Assembly (NCBI GenBank): GCA_963848175.1 | Contig: CAWKCO010000003.1 | Location: 620,001 to 684,000 of the forward strand | Reading direction: 5' to 3' | Source of the DNA: JAMZMI01 sp963848175 | GTDB taxonomy: Bacteria > Bacteroidota > Bacteroidia > Cytophagales > Cyclobacteriaceae | Length of the DNA: 64,000 bases | Shown here: positions 28,239 through 37,222 of the stretch, piece by piece | Layout of the letters: each line of letters opens with the position of its first letter | Numbering within the stretch: the first letter of the stretch is position 1 | Notes under the pieces: generated by a model | The model's database searches: none | What the model was told of the DNA's origin: nothing | Seen by the model: only the letters and a program-made list of their open reading frames with translations | Position numbers and translations under genes: made by a program

Positions 28239-29207
28239 TCAAAAGCCAAGTTTTTGTCTGACTTTGCTCAATGTTTGATTGGCTATTTCTGTTGCTTTTT
28301 TTTCCCCAGCTTCCAGTAGTGCTTCCAATTCATGTTTATGCTCCATCAAATAATTGAATTTTATACGTTCTTCTTTGAAAACCTCTATAACCAATTCAAA
28401 CAAGGCTTGTTTGGCATGACCATAACCAAAGTTTCCTGCGAGATATTTTTGCTTCAATTCTTCTGTTTGTGCAGCAGATCCAAGCAATTTGTAGAGCGCA
28501 AACACATTGCACGTGTCAGGGTCTTTTGGCTCTTCTAGCGGTGTGCTGTCAGTTACTATTGCCATGATGTTTTTCCTCAGAGCCTTGTCAGCCTGAAAAA
28601 TATCAATCGTGTTTCCATAAGACTTGCTCATTTTTTGACCGTCAGTACCAGGGATGGTCATGAGTGCCTCGTCTATTTTGGCTTCTGGAAGCACGAAAGT
28701 TTCTCCATACTTATTATTGAAAGTGCTGGCCATGTCGCGAGCCATTTCCAAGTGCTGCTTTTGGTCTTTGCCTACAGGCACTATGTTGGCATCATATAAC
28801 AAAATGTCGGCCGTCATAAGTACTGGATAGGTGAAAAGCCCTGCGTTTACATCGCTTAGTTTTTCGGATTTATCCTTAAAAGAGTGTGCATTGGCCAGCA
28901 TCGGAAAAGGTGTGTGGCAGCTCAAATACCATGTGAGTTCGCAGACTTGAGGAATTTTGGATTGTCTATAAAAAAGGTTTTTTTCTGTATCGAAACCACA
29001 AGCAATCCAAGCAGCGGCCACAGAGAGCGTGTTGTTGATACGCTCATCAGCATCTTTTATGGAGGTAAGTGAATGTAAATCAGCGATAAAGAAAAATGAT
29101 TCGTTTTTCTCGTCCTTAGAAAGTTGGATCGCAGGAATGATGGCGCCAAGCAAATTGCCTAGATGCGGTTTTCCTGAACTTTGTATTCCAGTGAGTATTC
29201 GAGCCAT
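28239..29207 (-). CDS. trpS: tryptophanyl-tRNA synthetase
   Basis: A 322-aa class I aminoacyl-tRNA synthetase. The HIGH-type motif appears as PHLGN (residues 14-18) in GIQSSGKPHLGNLLGA, and KMSKS appears as KMSKSYGNTI. The segment VPVGKDQKQHLE is typical of TrpRS. Full length. Confidence 0.98.
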   Translation of the reverse strand: MARILTGIQSSGKPHLGNLLGAIIPAIQLSKDEKNESFFFIADLHSLTSIKDADERINNTLSVAAAWIACGFDTEKNLFYRQSKIPQVCELTWYLSCHTPFPMLANAHSFKDKSEKLSDVNAGLFTYPVLMTADILLYDANIVPVGKDQKQHLEMARDMASTFNNKYGETFVLPEAKIDEALMTIPGTDGQKMSKSYGNTIDIFQADKALRKNIMAIVTDSTPLEEPKDPDTCNVFALYKLLGSAAQTEELKQKYLAGNFGYGHAKQALFELVIEVFKEERIKFNYLMEHKHELEALLEAGEKKATEIANQTLSKVRQKLGF

Positions 29208-29285
29208 AAGGGTTTAATAATTTTTGTGCAAACCTAAATAATTTGAACCTTTGCGACGAACGAGGGAATTAAAACAAATGGTGCT

Positions 29286-30344
29286 GTGAGGAATATTATA
29301 TTTTTAGTGATTGGACTTGCTACCACTTTGGTAGCGTTTGCACAACCGAAGATCTCATTCGAGACAATTAACCATGATTTTGGAAAAGTATCGTCTGATA
29401 AAAGTAATCTTACACATGCCTTTCGCTATGTAAATACCGGGGATAGTGTTTTGGTAGTGAGCAATGTACAGTCTCATTGTGATTGTACAGCATTGAATTG
29501 GGACAATCCTCTGCAGCCGGGGGACACAGGCGTTATTTACTTTACGATCAAACCTGTATTTGAAGAAGAAGCCTTCAATGAGAAAATTGACATATTTTCC
29601 AACGCTAGCAATGGAAAGGTGATGTTATACCTCCAAGGTCAAAGTGCTGATTGGTTGAAAAAGTCACCGTTCTATAGGAAAAAGATGGGGGCGCTTATGG
29701 TCGAATCGAAGTACGTTTCTTTTGGGAATGTAGAAAAGAAAGGAGTGCTTTCTAAAGAGGTTAGTTTATATAATCAGAGCGATGAAACAATTATTATTGA
29801 TTCTTTATCAGTGCTCAGCCCAACTTATCTGAAAATCAAGTTTAGCAGCTATCAAATTAAGCCTCATTCAGAAGTGAGGATGGGGATAGTTTTTACTCCG
29901 AAAAACTGCAACAGATTGGGATATGGAAGTGATAATTTAAGGTTTAATACCAATGAAGCTCCAGAACATAGACTGAAAGAGTTTTTTGTTGTGAGTACGT
30001 TGTTTCCTGATTTGGAAGAAAAAGGGGCTAATCCGAGAGTGATTGTCAGTACCAATAAGTTGGATATGGGCGTGCTCAGCGAAGGGGAGGTGGGTAGTGC
30101 GCAAATCACCATTTCCAATGTAGGGGATGCGCCACTGAAAATTGTGAAATTAGATCCGAACTGTGATTGCCTGCGATTTTCAAACTTACCTTCAAAGATC
30201 GATGCTGGCTCTTCGGTGGATTTACAGATTTATTTTAACTCTGAAGGAAGGTTGGAAAATCAGTACAAAAGTTTTTCAATATTTACCAATGACCCACTAA
30301 ATCCCGCTGTTTTTATTGCCCTAAAGGCACATGTGAATCCATGA
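29286..30344 (+). CDS. secreted DUF1573 domain protein
   Basis: A 352-aa protein with an N-terminal signal peptide (to about residue 19, VAFA-QP) and at least two Ig-like DUF1573 units. The pattern F.FGKV..D....H.F...N.GD..L.V....S.CDC is near residues 30-75 and recurs as ITISNVGDAPLKIVKLDPNCDC near 275. DUF1573 proteins are common in Bacteroidota and their role is not established. The start is GTG at 29286. It is divergent from trpS. Confidence 0.9.
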   Translation: MRNIIFLVIGLATTLVAFAQPKISFETINHDFGKVSSDKSNLTHAFRYVNTGDSVLVVSNVQSHCDCTALNWDNPLQPGDTGVIYFTIKPVFEEEAFNEKIDIFSNASNGKVMLYLQGQSADWLKKSPFYRKKMGALMVESKYVSFGNVEKKGVLSKEVSLYNQSDETIIIDSLSVLSPTYLKIKFSSYQIKPHSEVRMGIVFTPKNCNRLGYGSDNLRFNTNEAPEHRLKEFFVVSTLFPDLEEKGANPRVIVSTNKLDMGVLSEGEVGSAQITISNVGDAPLKIVKLDPNCDCLRFSNLPSKIDAGSSVDLQIYFNSEGRLENQYKSFSIFTNDPLNPAVFIALKAHVNP

Positions 30345-30692
30345 AAAAAGCAACGACGCTCGGGGGGAATCTGGGTCCAGAGAAACCAGCCTGCGATCGC
30401 CATTGCCTAATATAAAAGATCGATGTGCATTATGGTCTGAACCTTTTCTGGGGTTTCCAAAGTGGGCATCCGGCTAGGACGCGCATCAATCTTTGGTCAA
30501 AAATACAAGCATCTATCACGATTACCCAATCTACATCATCAATCCTTGGAGGTTTTCTGTACGGCGTGAAAGAAACCTCGAAGGTTTTAAGAGCTAAAAA
30601 AGCGCGAAGCGCAAAGCGTTTTGCGGTCAGCGCAAAGCGTTCTGCAATTATTTGGCTAATTTCGATTTCTTAAAAAAGTAATACCCTCAGCT
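30345..30692. other. 348-bp spacer before the R-M operon, repeat-bearing, no gene
   Basis: No convincing gene. It holds a 46-bp repeat (30544-30589) that recurs after res, and then a GC-rich stretch with an internal duplication (GCGCAAAGCGTT at two places, about 30608-30642). The promoter of mod should lie in the last part. Confidence 0.6.
30544..30589. repeat. 46-bp flanking repeat, left copy
   Basis: 43/46 identical to 36820-36865 in the same orientation. Each copy contains two imperfect palindromes (AACCTTGGAGGTT and AAACCTCGAAGGTTT). The two copies bracket the type III R-M operon. Confidence 0.85.
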
Positions 30693-32369
30693 ATGCCTAC
30701 GCTCCACTGGATAGGAAAAGAAAAAGTGATCAACCACCACCGCGACGTGCCTTACAAAGTACTGGAGCATCAGTATCAATTCTCCGCTGAAAGCCACCCT
30801 GAGCCTGTCGAAGGGGGCAATAAAATCATTCATGGAGACAACCTAGAAGCCCTCAAAAGCCTGCTTCCCGAGTATGAAGGCAAGGTGAAGTGCATCTACA
30901 TAGACCCGCCCTACAACACGGGCAATGAAGGCTGGGTGTATAATGATAATGTGAATGACCCCAAGATGAAAAAGTGGCTGGGGGAGGTAGTGGGCAAAGA
31001 AAGCGAAGACCTCACCCGACATGATAAGTGGCTATGCATGATGTACCCACGGCTCAAGCTGCTGCACAAGCTACTGGCGCAGGATGGGGCTATTTTTATC
31101 TCTATAGATGACAATGAGCAAGCCAACCTAAAGCTTATTTGTGATGAGATTTTTGGGGTGAGGAATTTTGTGACAGATCTAATTTGGAGATCAGCCGATT
31201 CATCAAATAATGATTCTAAACAGTTTTCTGTTGATTTTAATCACACTTTAGTTTATTCTAAACACATCGAATGGGAACCCTATCGCTTAGAAAGACGCGC
31301 TGAGAATAATGCTCATTATAAAAATCCAGATAATGACAAAAGAGGGTTGTGGTTTTCTGGCAATGTATCTTCTCCAAATCCTCGGGAAAATTTGAAATAT
31401 GAGATAGTAAGTCCTAATGGAAATAAGATACTTCCTCCAAAAAATGGATGGAGATGGAGCAAGGAGAGAATGCTTGAAATGATTTCAGAAAAGATAATTG
31501 TTTTCTCAGAAGATGAGACGAGGATCATCAAAAAAACATTTCTAAAAGATCAGTCTGGAATCGTTCCTTCAAATATATGGGATGACATTGAAGAGACGGG
31601 GCATAATAGGAATGCTAAATATGAGCTAATGAAAATCTTTTCTGAATTAACTACTTCAGATGTGTTTAAAACTCCAAAGCCAACCAAGTTTTTGGAACAA
31701 ATTCTGAAAATTGCAATTAAAAAAGATGATATCATTCTCGACTCCTTCGCTGGCTCTGGCACCACCGCCCATGCAGTGCTCAATCTCAATAAACAGGATG
31801 GGGGCAACCGAAAGTTTATCCTTGTGGAGATGGAAGACTATGCGGAGACCATCACGGCAGAGCGCGTGAGGAGAGTGATGAACGGATTTGGAGAAGGCAG
31901 CAAAGCCGTTGAAGGCACGGGCGGCAGTTTTGATTATTACACGCTGGGGCAGCCCATATTCCTATCAGACGAGCTACTCAATGAGACCATAGGTGTAGAC
32001 AAGATCAGGGAATATGTGTGGTACAGTGAGACACAGCAATCTTTGGGAAGTGTAAAGTTGAAAGAGGAAAGTTTAAAGAGTGAAGTTGAAAGTGGAGAGT
32101 GTAAAGCTGAAAGTGGAGCGTTGAAAGATGTAGGTGGGAAGGTGAAAAGTGATAATGGCTATTTTCTGGGTGAGGCCAATGATACGGCGTATTACTTTTA
32201 TTATAAAAAGGACCAAATCACCTCGCTGGATGAGGCATTTATGCGTACCATCCAGACCCGGGCAGAGCAGTACATCATCTATGCAGACAAGTGCCTGCTA
32301 GAGGAGCGGCTCATGCAGAAGTACCACATTATATTCAAGAAGATACCAAGGGATATCACTAGGTTTTAA
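30693..32369 (+). CDS. mod: type III restriction-modification DNA methyltransferase (Mod)
   Basis: A 558-aa SAM-dependent adenine methyltransferase of the beta class: catalytic motif IV DPPYNTG (71-77) precedes SAM-binding motif I FAGSGTT (352-358). The central part is the target-recognition region. Two stretches look inserted. HPEPVEG (35-41) comes from a palindromic CCCTGAG...CTGTCGAAGGG element, and residues 453-488 come from the same AAAGTTGAAAGT-type low-complexity DNA found in the spacer near 38.0 kb. Mod determines the sequence recognised by Res. A 4-bp gap precedes the ATPase gene. Confidence 0.93.
   Translation: MPTLHWIGKEKVINHHRDVPYKVLEHQYQFSAESHPEPVEGGNKIIHGDNLEALKSLLPEYEGKVKCIYIDPPYNTGNEGWVYNDNVNDPKMKKWLGEVVGKESEDLTRHDKWLCMMYPRLKLLHKLLAQDGAIFISIDDNEQANLKLICDEIFGVRNFVTDLIWRSADSSNNDSKQFSVDFNHTLVYSKHIEWEPYRLERRAENNAHYKNPDNDKRGLWFSGNVSSPNPRENLKYEIVSPNGNKILPPKNGWRWSKERMLEMISEKIIVFSEDETRIIKKTFLKDQSGIVPSNIWDDIEETGHNRNAKYELMKIFSELTTSDVFKTPKPTKFLEQILKIAIKKDDIILDSFAGSGTTAHAVLNLNKQDGGNRKFILVEMEDYAETITAERVRRVMNGFGEGSKAVEGTGGSFDYYTLGQPIFLSDELLNETIGVDKIREYVWYSETQQSLGSVKLKEESLKSEVESGECKAESGALKDVGGKVKSDNGYFLGEANDTAYYFYYKKDQITSLDEAFMRTIQTRAEQYIIYADKCLLEERLMQKYHIIFKKIPRDITRF
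30794..30818. repeat. palindromic element inside mod
   Basis: The sequence CACCCTGAGCCTGTCGAAGG and neighbouring bases form an imperfect palindrome of a kind often found scattered in genomes. Here it is in frame and adds about seven residues (HPEPVEG) to Mod. Confidence 0.7.
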
Positions 32370-32373
32370 GTTT

Positions 32374-33471
32374 ATGATCAACTACATAAAAATAGAGGGA
32401 TTCAAATCTATCAGGCACATGGAGCTTGAGCTACGACCGATCAATGTCTTGATCGGTAGCAATGGCTCAGGAAAGAGTAATTTTCTTGCTTTTTTTAAAC
32501 TTATTGGTGCCATTTTCCATAAGCGGCTTCAAAGGTTTGTATTGGAAGAGAAAGCGGACAATCTGCTTTACTTCGGACGCAAAAGCACAGAGTTTTTGGA
32601 TGGGAAGATTGTATTTTCTAGAGATGGTACTGTCTTTGATGGCTACATTTTCAGGCTGGCCAGTACTCAGGATAACGAACTTTTTATTGATTATGAAGGC
32701 TCTGGATATGGCGTGTCCATATCTGACGATGTGCTCAATTATAGCTATAAGAAGGCATCATTAGAAAGTGCTATCCATTATTCTAAGGGGGATGGGGATA
32801 AGTATCTTGTCGGCGGACAGATCTTTCATTTCCATGATACCTCCAGCACCTCTTGGTTGCGCAAAGCATGTGCCTTGGAGGACAACAGACAGATGAAATA
32901 TGATGGAAGGAATTTGCCTGCCTTTTTGTATTTGATGAAACAAAATCACCCGATTATTTTTAGACGTATTCTCAAAACCATACAGTCAGTAGCGCCCTAT
33001 ATTCATGATTTTATATTGGAACCCAGCCTTACTGCTGGTCGCGAAAATGAGATTGAACTGAGGTGGATCGATAGCAATGACCTGAATACCAATTTTTCGG
33101 CACAACACTTTTCTGACGGTACGTTGCGGTTCATAGCCTTGGCTACTGTTTTGCTGCAACCTGAGCCACCTTCAGTCATCATCATAGACGAGCCAGAGTT
33201 GGGGCTACATCCTTTGGCCATATCCAAACTTGCAGGGATGATACAGGTAGCCTCTCAAAAGGCACAAATCATCATTTCGACTCAATCGGTAACGCTTGTA
33301 GATTGCTTCACAGCGGAGGACATCATCACGGTAGATCGGAATGAAAGCGAACGACAGTCCACCTTTAGGCGTTTGCGCACAGAGGATTTTCAAGTTTGGC
33401 TGGCAGGGCATACGCTCGGAGAGCTTTGGGAAAGAAATATTATTAACTCAGCACAGCCTTTCACAAAATGA
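32374..33471 (+). CDS. AAA ATPase (AAA_21/OLD-like) within the type III R-M operon
   Basis: A 365-aa ABC-type ATPase of the kind seen in OLD-like and other defence systems. Walker A GSNGSGKS (28-35), Walker B IIIDEPELGLHP with D272/E273, and the following STQS (302-305) switch-like motif. It starts with INYIKIEGFKSIR, typical of the AAA_15/21 group. It overlaps the next gene, which encodes a DUF4276 protein, by four bases (ATGA), so the two are probably translated as a pair. It is not a usual part of type III R-M. Probably it senses or licenses the partner nuclease-like protein. Confidence 0.9.
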   Translation: MINYIKIEGFKSIRHMELELRPINVLIGSNGSGKSNFLAFFKLIGAIFHKRLQRFVLEEKADNLLYFGRKSTEFLDGKIVFSRDGTVFDGYIFRLASTQDNELFIDYEGSGYGVSISDDVLNYSYKKASLESAIHYSKGDGDKYLVGGQIFHFHDTSSTSWLRKACALEDNRQMKYDGRNLPAFLYLMKQNHPIIFRRILKTIQSVAPYIHDFILEPSLTAGRENEIELRWIDSNDLNTNFSAQHFSDGTLRFIALATVLLQPEPPSVIIIDEPELGLHPLAISKLAGMIQVASQKAQIIISTQSVTLVDCFTAEDIITVDRNESERQSTFRRLRTEDFQVWLAGHTLGELWERNIINSAQPFTK

Positions 33472-34136
33472 AGCAATTGATTATCATAGGAGAAGGCAAG
33501 ACGGAGCAGGATTTTTGCAAAGACGTGCTGCAACATCATTTTTTGAGTCGGGGAATCATCATTCATACTCCCACCATTAAAAAGACAAGCGGCGGGATCG
33601 TGTCATGGTCAGTTTTGAGAGAGGAGATAGAAAATTACCTTACCAGTTCTGGAGCCGTCATGGTCACCACGCTTATAGACTATTATGGCATTCATGATCA
33701 TCATGAGTTTCCTTCTTGGGAAGCGGCAAAAGCAAAAGTGAGTAGGTCGGAGCGTATGGATCTGATTGAAGAAGGCATGAAAGCCGATTTGAACGATAGA
33801 ATCAGGTATCGATTTATTCCCTATGTCCAGCTACATGAGTTTGAAGCCTTGTTGTTTTCGGATGGAAAAGTTTTTGATCAGAACTTTGAGCCAAATGAGT
33901 TTCTAGACTATGACTATTTGCAAGCGTCACTACTACTCGAACCAGAAGACATCAATGATGGACGAACCACCGCACCCTCCAAGCGATTAGAGCGGATCAT
34001 TAGAGGGTATAAATCGGATACGGAAAACAACAAGGTATTTTACGGGTCGCTGTTAGCACACGATATCGGCCTACAGAAAATAAGAAGCAAGTGCCCACGC
34101 TTCAATGCGTGGATAGCCAAACTGGAAAACATCTAA
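33468..34136 (+). CDS. DUF4276 protein, TOPRIM-like
   Basis: A 222-aa protein starting LIIIGEGKTEQDF, with a conserved Glu9 in a glycine-rich turn, then TTLIDYYGI with Asp71, then PYVQLHEFEALLFS. This order of acidic residues resembles a TOPRIM metal-binding site, as in OLD nucleases and PARIS AriB. DUF4276 genes commonly follow AAA ATPases. Nuclease activity is inferred, not shown. The ATPase stop overlaps the ATG, and res follows after three bases. Confidence 0.85.
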   Translation: MKQLIIIGEGKTEQDFCKDVLQHHFLSRGIIIHTPTIKKTSGGIVSWSVLREEIENYLTSSGAVMVTTLIDYYGIHDHHEFPSWEAAKAKVSRSERMDLIEEGMKADLNDRIRYRFIPYVQLHEFEALLFSDGKVFDQNFEPNEFLDYDYLQASLLLEPEDINDGRTTAPSKRLERIIRGYKSDTENNKVFYGSLLAHDIGLQKIRSKCPRFNAWIAKLENI

Positions 34137-34139
34137 AAT

Positions 34140-36806
34140 ATGGAGCTTAAAGGATACCAGCAGCAGGTAATCACAGATTTGAGTAGCTATCTGGAGTACT
34201 TGCGTAAATATGGAGATGCGGCCAAAGCATTCAATGCCTATTGGGAAGGCCGCATAGGAGCGTATGAAGTGAAGCTGGACGGAAGCACCTCAGGCATGCG
34301 CCCATATAAAGACAACCTACCAGGTGCAGCGCATATTGCCATCAAAGTGCCTACCGCCGGGGGCAAGACCTTTATCGCCTGCAATGCCATACATGCCATC
34401 AGCAAATCTATGGACGCCACACAGCCCAAGGCGGTGGTGTGGCTCGTGCCGTGGAGCAACTTGCTACAGCAGACGGTGCAGAATCTTTCAGACCCAGAGC
34501 ATCCATATAGAAAAAAGCTCAACAGCCTCTTTGCCAACAGGGTAGAGGTCTTTGAAAAAGACCAACTGCTACAAGGTACAGGGCTCAACCCTTCATCGAT
34601 TTATGATCAGCTCAATATCTTCGTGTTCAGCTTTAGTAGTATTCGCATCAATAAACTGAAGAAAGAGGACAGAAAGATTTTTCAGCAGAATAGTGCGCTC
34701 GCGCCTTTTCGTCCCTTCATAGATGAGGCCGATGTGCTGCCCGAGAGTGAGGATACCATCACACTCATCAACGTGATCCGCTCGCTCAACCCCATTGTGA
34801 TCTTGGATGAAAGTCATAATGCCGAAAGTGAGCTGAGTGTAGAAATGCTACAAGCCCTCAATCCTTCCTTTGTGATGGACCTCACAGCCACGCCCAAGTC
34901 CAATAGCAACATTATCAGCTATGTGAATGCCGTGGCATTGAAAAAGGAAAATATGGTGAAGCTGCCAGTGATTGTCTATAACCATCACAAAAAAGAAGAG
35001 GTGATCACCAGTGCACTGCACCTGCAAAGGCAGCTGGAAGGACTGGCGCAAGCAGAAGAAGCGATTACGGGCAAATACATTCGCCCCATCATCCTTTTTC
35101 AGGCGCAATCCAATATCAAAGGAAAAGACAATACCACTTTTGAAAAAATCAAAGAACAGCTTATCAAACTGAAAATCCCCGAGGAGCAAATCAAAATCAA
35201 AGTAAGTGGCAATGATGAGCTGAAAGGTATTGACCTGATGGATAAATCATGTCCTGTGCGCTATATCATCACCGTGAATGCGCTCAAAGAAGGATGGGAT
35301 TGTCCATTTGCCTATATACTGGCTTCTTTGGCAGACAAATCGTCGGCAGTAGATGTGGAGCAGATCTTGGGTCGAGTCTTGCGCCAGCCATACGTCACCC
35401 AGCATCAAAACACGCTGCTCAACTTGTCATTTGTGCTTACAGCATCAGCCAAGTTCAACGAAACACTTGACAATATTGTGAAAGGCCTGCAAGAGTCGGG
35501 CTTTAGCAAGGACGACTACTACGCACAAGAAATGGAGGCCGAGAAGCAGACGGAAGATCAGGTGCTACAGGAAGAATTGTTTGGCGCTGGTGCTACCGAA
35601 GAGGTGCGCTCAGATGAAGATTTTGATGTGGCGTCCATAGATTTTGATCCAGAGCTGCCTGTGTCGGTAGATGCAGGTGCTAGCTATGAAGCGGTGAAGC
35701 AAATCACCGAAAAGGCACAAGAAGAAGGCAAGGCCTTTGAAGAAAAGGTGAATAACACTGACGATGACTACACCAACTTTATGTCTGTGGAAATGGGGAA
35801 AGAAATAAAGCGATACAAGATTGAATCTGCCTATACTGAGCTATTGAAGGGCTTTCAGATTCCTCAGTTTTTCATTGTAGATGATCAAAAGGATGATCGC
35901 ACGGATGTGTTATTTGAGGAGTTCGTTCCCTATGAGCGTCTTTTGAGCCAAAAGGCATTGATTCGTGACTTGAAGCTATCGGAGCACAGTTCCAAAATAG
36001 ATTTTGATGATACTTCGGCAGAAGTGTATAAAGTGGATTTCGATGAAGCCAAGAAGACTTCATCTATTGATAAGCTGCGAGATCATGCCAAGAAAATACT
36101 GATTGACACCATCTTGACCAAACCTAAGGAGACACAGATCAAGGATGTGAGCCGCTTGATTGTCTCTAAACTTGGCGACATGTCGCCATTATCTGAGCAG
36201 GAGTTGAGGGCGTATGTGAGTCGCGTGTTCGAGTCACTCACCAAAGATCAGGTGAGTGATATCGTCAACAATGAATACAGCTACATCCAGAAGATCAAAA
36301 ACAAAATCAATGAGATACAGGCCATGGAGGCACGTCAGCAGTTTCAGAAAATGCTAGACTCCAATAAAATCTTCGTAAAGCCGCATTTCACTTTTCAGAA
36401 TCATATCTCTCCATTGAAACTTGCGCCCAATATCAATAAATCGCTTTATGAGCGGGAGGCGGGGATGAACAACTTTGAACAGAATGTTATCATGGAGATC
36501 GCTTCATTGGACAATGTGGTGTTTTGGCATAAGAATTTGGTAAAGGGCAAAGCCTTTGCGCTCAATGGCTATGACAAAGACCACTACCCAGATTTTATCA
36601 TTTACACTACACTTGGCAACTTGATATTGCTAGAGACCAAAGGCGATCATCTTGCCAATGAAGAATCAAGGATGAAAAACATCCTTGGTAAGCGCTGGGC
36701 GGAGAAAGCAGGGGCGAATTACAAGTATTTTATGGTTTTTGAGAATGTGGAGGTAGTAGATACTTATACGGCCAAAAGCATCGTGGGAGTGGTGAAGTCG
36801 CTTTAG
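34140..36806 (+). CDS. res: type III restriction endonuclease subunit (Res)
   Basis: An 888-aa superfamily 2 helicase-nuclease. Helicase motif I PTAGGKTF is at 71-78, motif II DESH at 223-226, and motif VI-like QILGRVLRQP near 410. The C-terminal PD-(D/E)xK nuclease has PDF (817-819) and ETK (832-834). It needs Mod for target recognition and cleaves after ATP-driven translocation. Base composition is somewhat richer in GC than the neighbouring housekeeping genes, consistent with acquisition. Confidence 0.94.
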   Translation: MELKGYQQQVITDLSSYLEYLRKYGDAAKAFNAYWEGRIGAYEVKLDGSTSGMRPYKDNLPGAAHIAIKVPTAGGKTFIACNAIHAISKSMDATQPKAVVWLVPWSNLLQQTVQNLSDPEHPYRKKLNSLFANRVEVFEKDQLLQGTGLNPSSIYDQLNIFVFSFSSIRINKLKKEDRKIFQQNSALAPFRPFIDEADVLPESEDTITLINVIRSLNPIVILDESHNAESELSVEMLQALNPSFVMDLTATPKSNSNIISYVNAVALKKENMVKLPVIVYNHHKKEEVITSALHLQRQLEGLAQAEEAITGKYIRPIILFQAQSNIKGKDNTTFEKIKEQLIKLKIPEEQIKIKVSGNDELKGIDLMDKSCPVRYIITVNALKEGWDCPFAYILASLADKSSAVDVEQILGRVLRQPYVTQHQNTLLNLSFVLTASAKFNETLDNIVKGLQESGFSKDDYYAQEMEAEKQTEDQVLQEELFGAGATEEVRSDEDFDVASIDFDPELPVSVDAGASYEAVKQITEKAQEEGKAFEEKVNNTDDDYTNFMSVEMGKEIKRYKIESAYTELLKGFQIPQFFIVDDQKDDRTDVLFEEFVPYERLLSQKALIRDLKLSEHSSKIDFDDTSAEVYKVDFDEAKKTSSIDKLRDHAKKILIDTILTKPKETQIKDVSRLIVSKLGDMSPLSEQELRAYVSRVFESLTKDQVSDIVNNEYSYIQKIKNKINEIQAMEARQQFQKMLDSNKIFVKPHFTFQNHISPLKLAPNINKSLYEREAGMNNFEQNVIMEIASLDNVVFWHKNLVKGKAFALNGYDKDHYPDFIIYTTLGNLILLETKGDHLANEESRMKNILGKRWAEKAGANYKYFMVFENVEVVDTYTAKSIVGVVKSL

Positions 36807-36819
36807 TAACAGTGTCAAA

Positions 36820-36865
36820 CCTTGGAGGTTTTCTCTAAAGCGTGAAAGAAACCTCGAAGGTTTTA
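36820..36865. repeat. 46-bp flanking repeat, right copy
   Basis: Same orientation as 30544-30589, with three mismatches all in the centre. It lies 13 bp after the res stop. Confidence 0.85.
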
Positions 36866-36880
36866 TACAAGAATAATTCC

Positions 36881-37027
36881 GCCCTTTCAGGGCTAGATGC
36901 GGGAGCGTGGCATTTGTACGCTGGGCTATTCACCCATCGTTTGAGCTGATTTTGCCCCGTTGGGGCTTGCAAGGTATTATCTTAGTCCTGAAAGGGCGAG
37001 ATATCAGAAGGATGGGTGCAGCCCATC
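36881..37027. repeat. REP-like element with three GC-rich palindromes
   Basis: Three perfect short palindromes with odd loops: GCCCTTTCAGGGC (36881-36893), GCCCCGTTGGGGC (36954-36966) and GATGGGTGCAGCCCATC (37011-37027). It is more GC-rich than its surroundings. I recall similar elements from other Bacteroidota spacers, so it is probably a dispersed repeat. Confidence 0.65.
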
Positions 37028-37030
37028 CGA

Positions 37031-37222
37031 TCCTGACAGTACCACACCCTCTCCTGAGCATGAAAAACCCAGTTCTGACGCTAAAAAACCCGTCCTGACA
37101 CAAAAAGAGGCCTTCCTGACGATGAAAGACCTCTTCTGAAGCTCGAAAATGTGCTCATACCAAATAATATTCCGTCCTGAGATACTCGACCCCTTTCCTG
37201 ACAAATATTATTTCGTCCTGAA
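37031..37222. repeat. periodic array: TYCTGA every 20-21 nt
   Basis: Copies of TCCTGA or TTCTGA start at 37031, 37052, 37073, 37093, 37114, 37134, 37175, 37196 and 37216. The spacing is 20-21 nt throughout; the one 41-nt gap is exactly two periods. The bases between copies vary, with a weak A-rich then C-rich trend. The array begins three bases beyond the stop of the gene at 37225 (minus strand), so it would be its 3' untranslated region. Not coding, and not a CRISPR (spacers too short, repeats six bases). Confidence 0.85.

Noticed and set aside
30425..30673. 82-codon reading frame before mod
   Set aside because: Consists of repeat sequence (46-bp repeat and GCGCAAAGCG units).
36907..37098. 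63-codon reading frame after res
   Set aside because: Covers the palindrome element and the start of the periodic array; the 20-21 step breaks any codon rhythm.
37031..37222. CRISPR array
   Set aside because: Repeat unit is only six bases with 14-15-nt gaps; no cas genes; the gaps are partly similar to each other.
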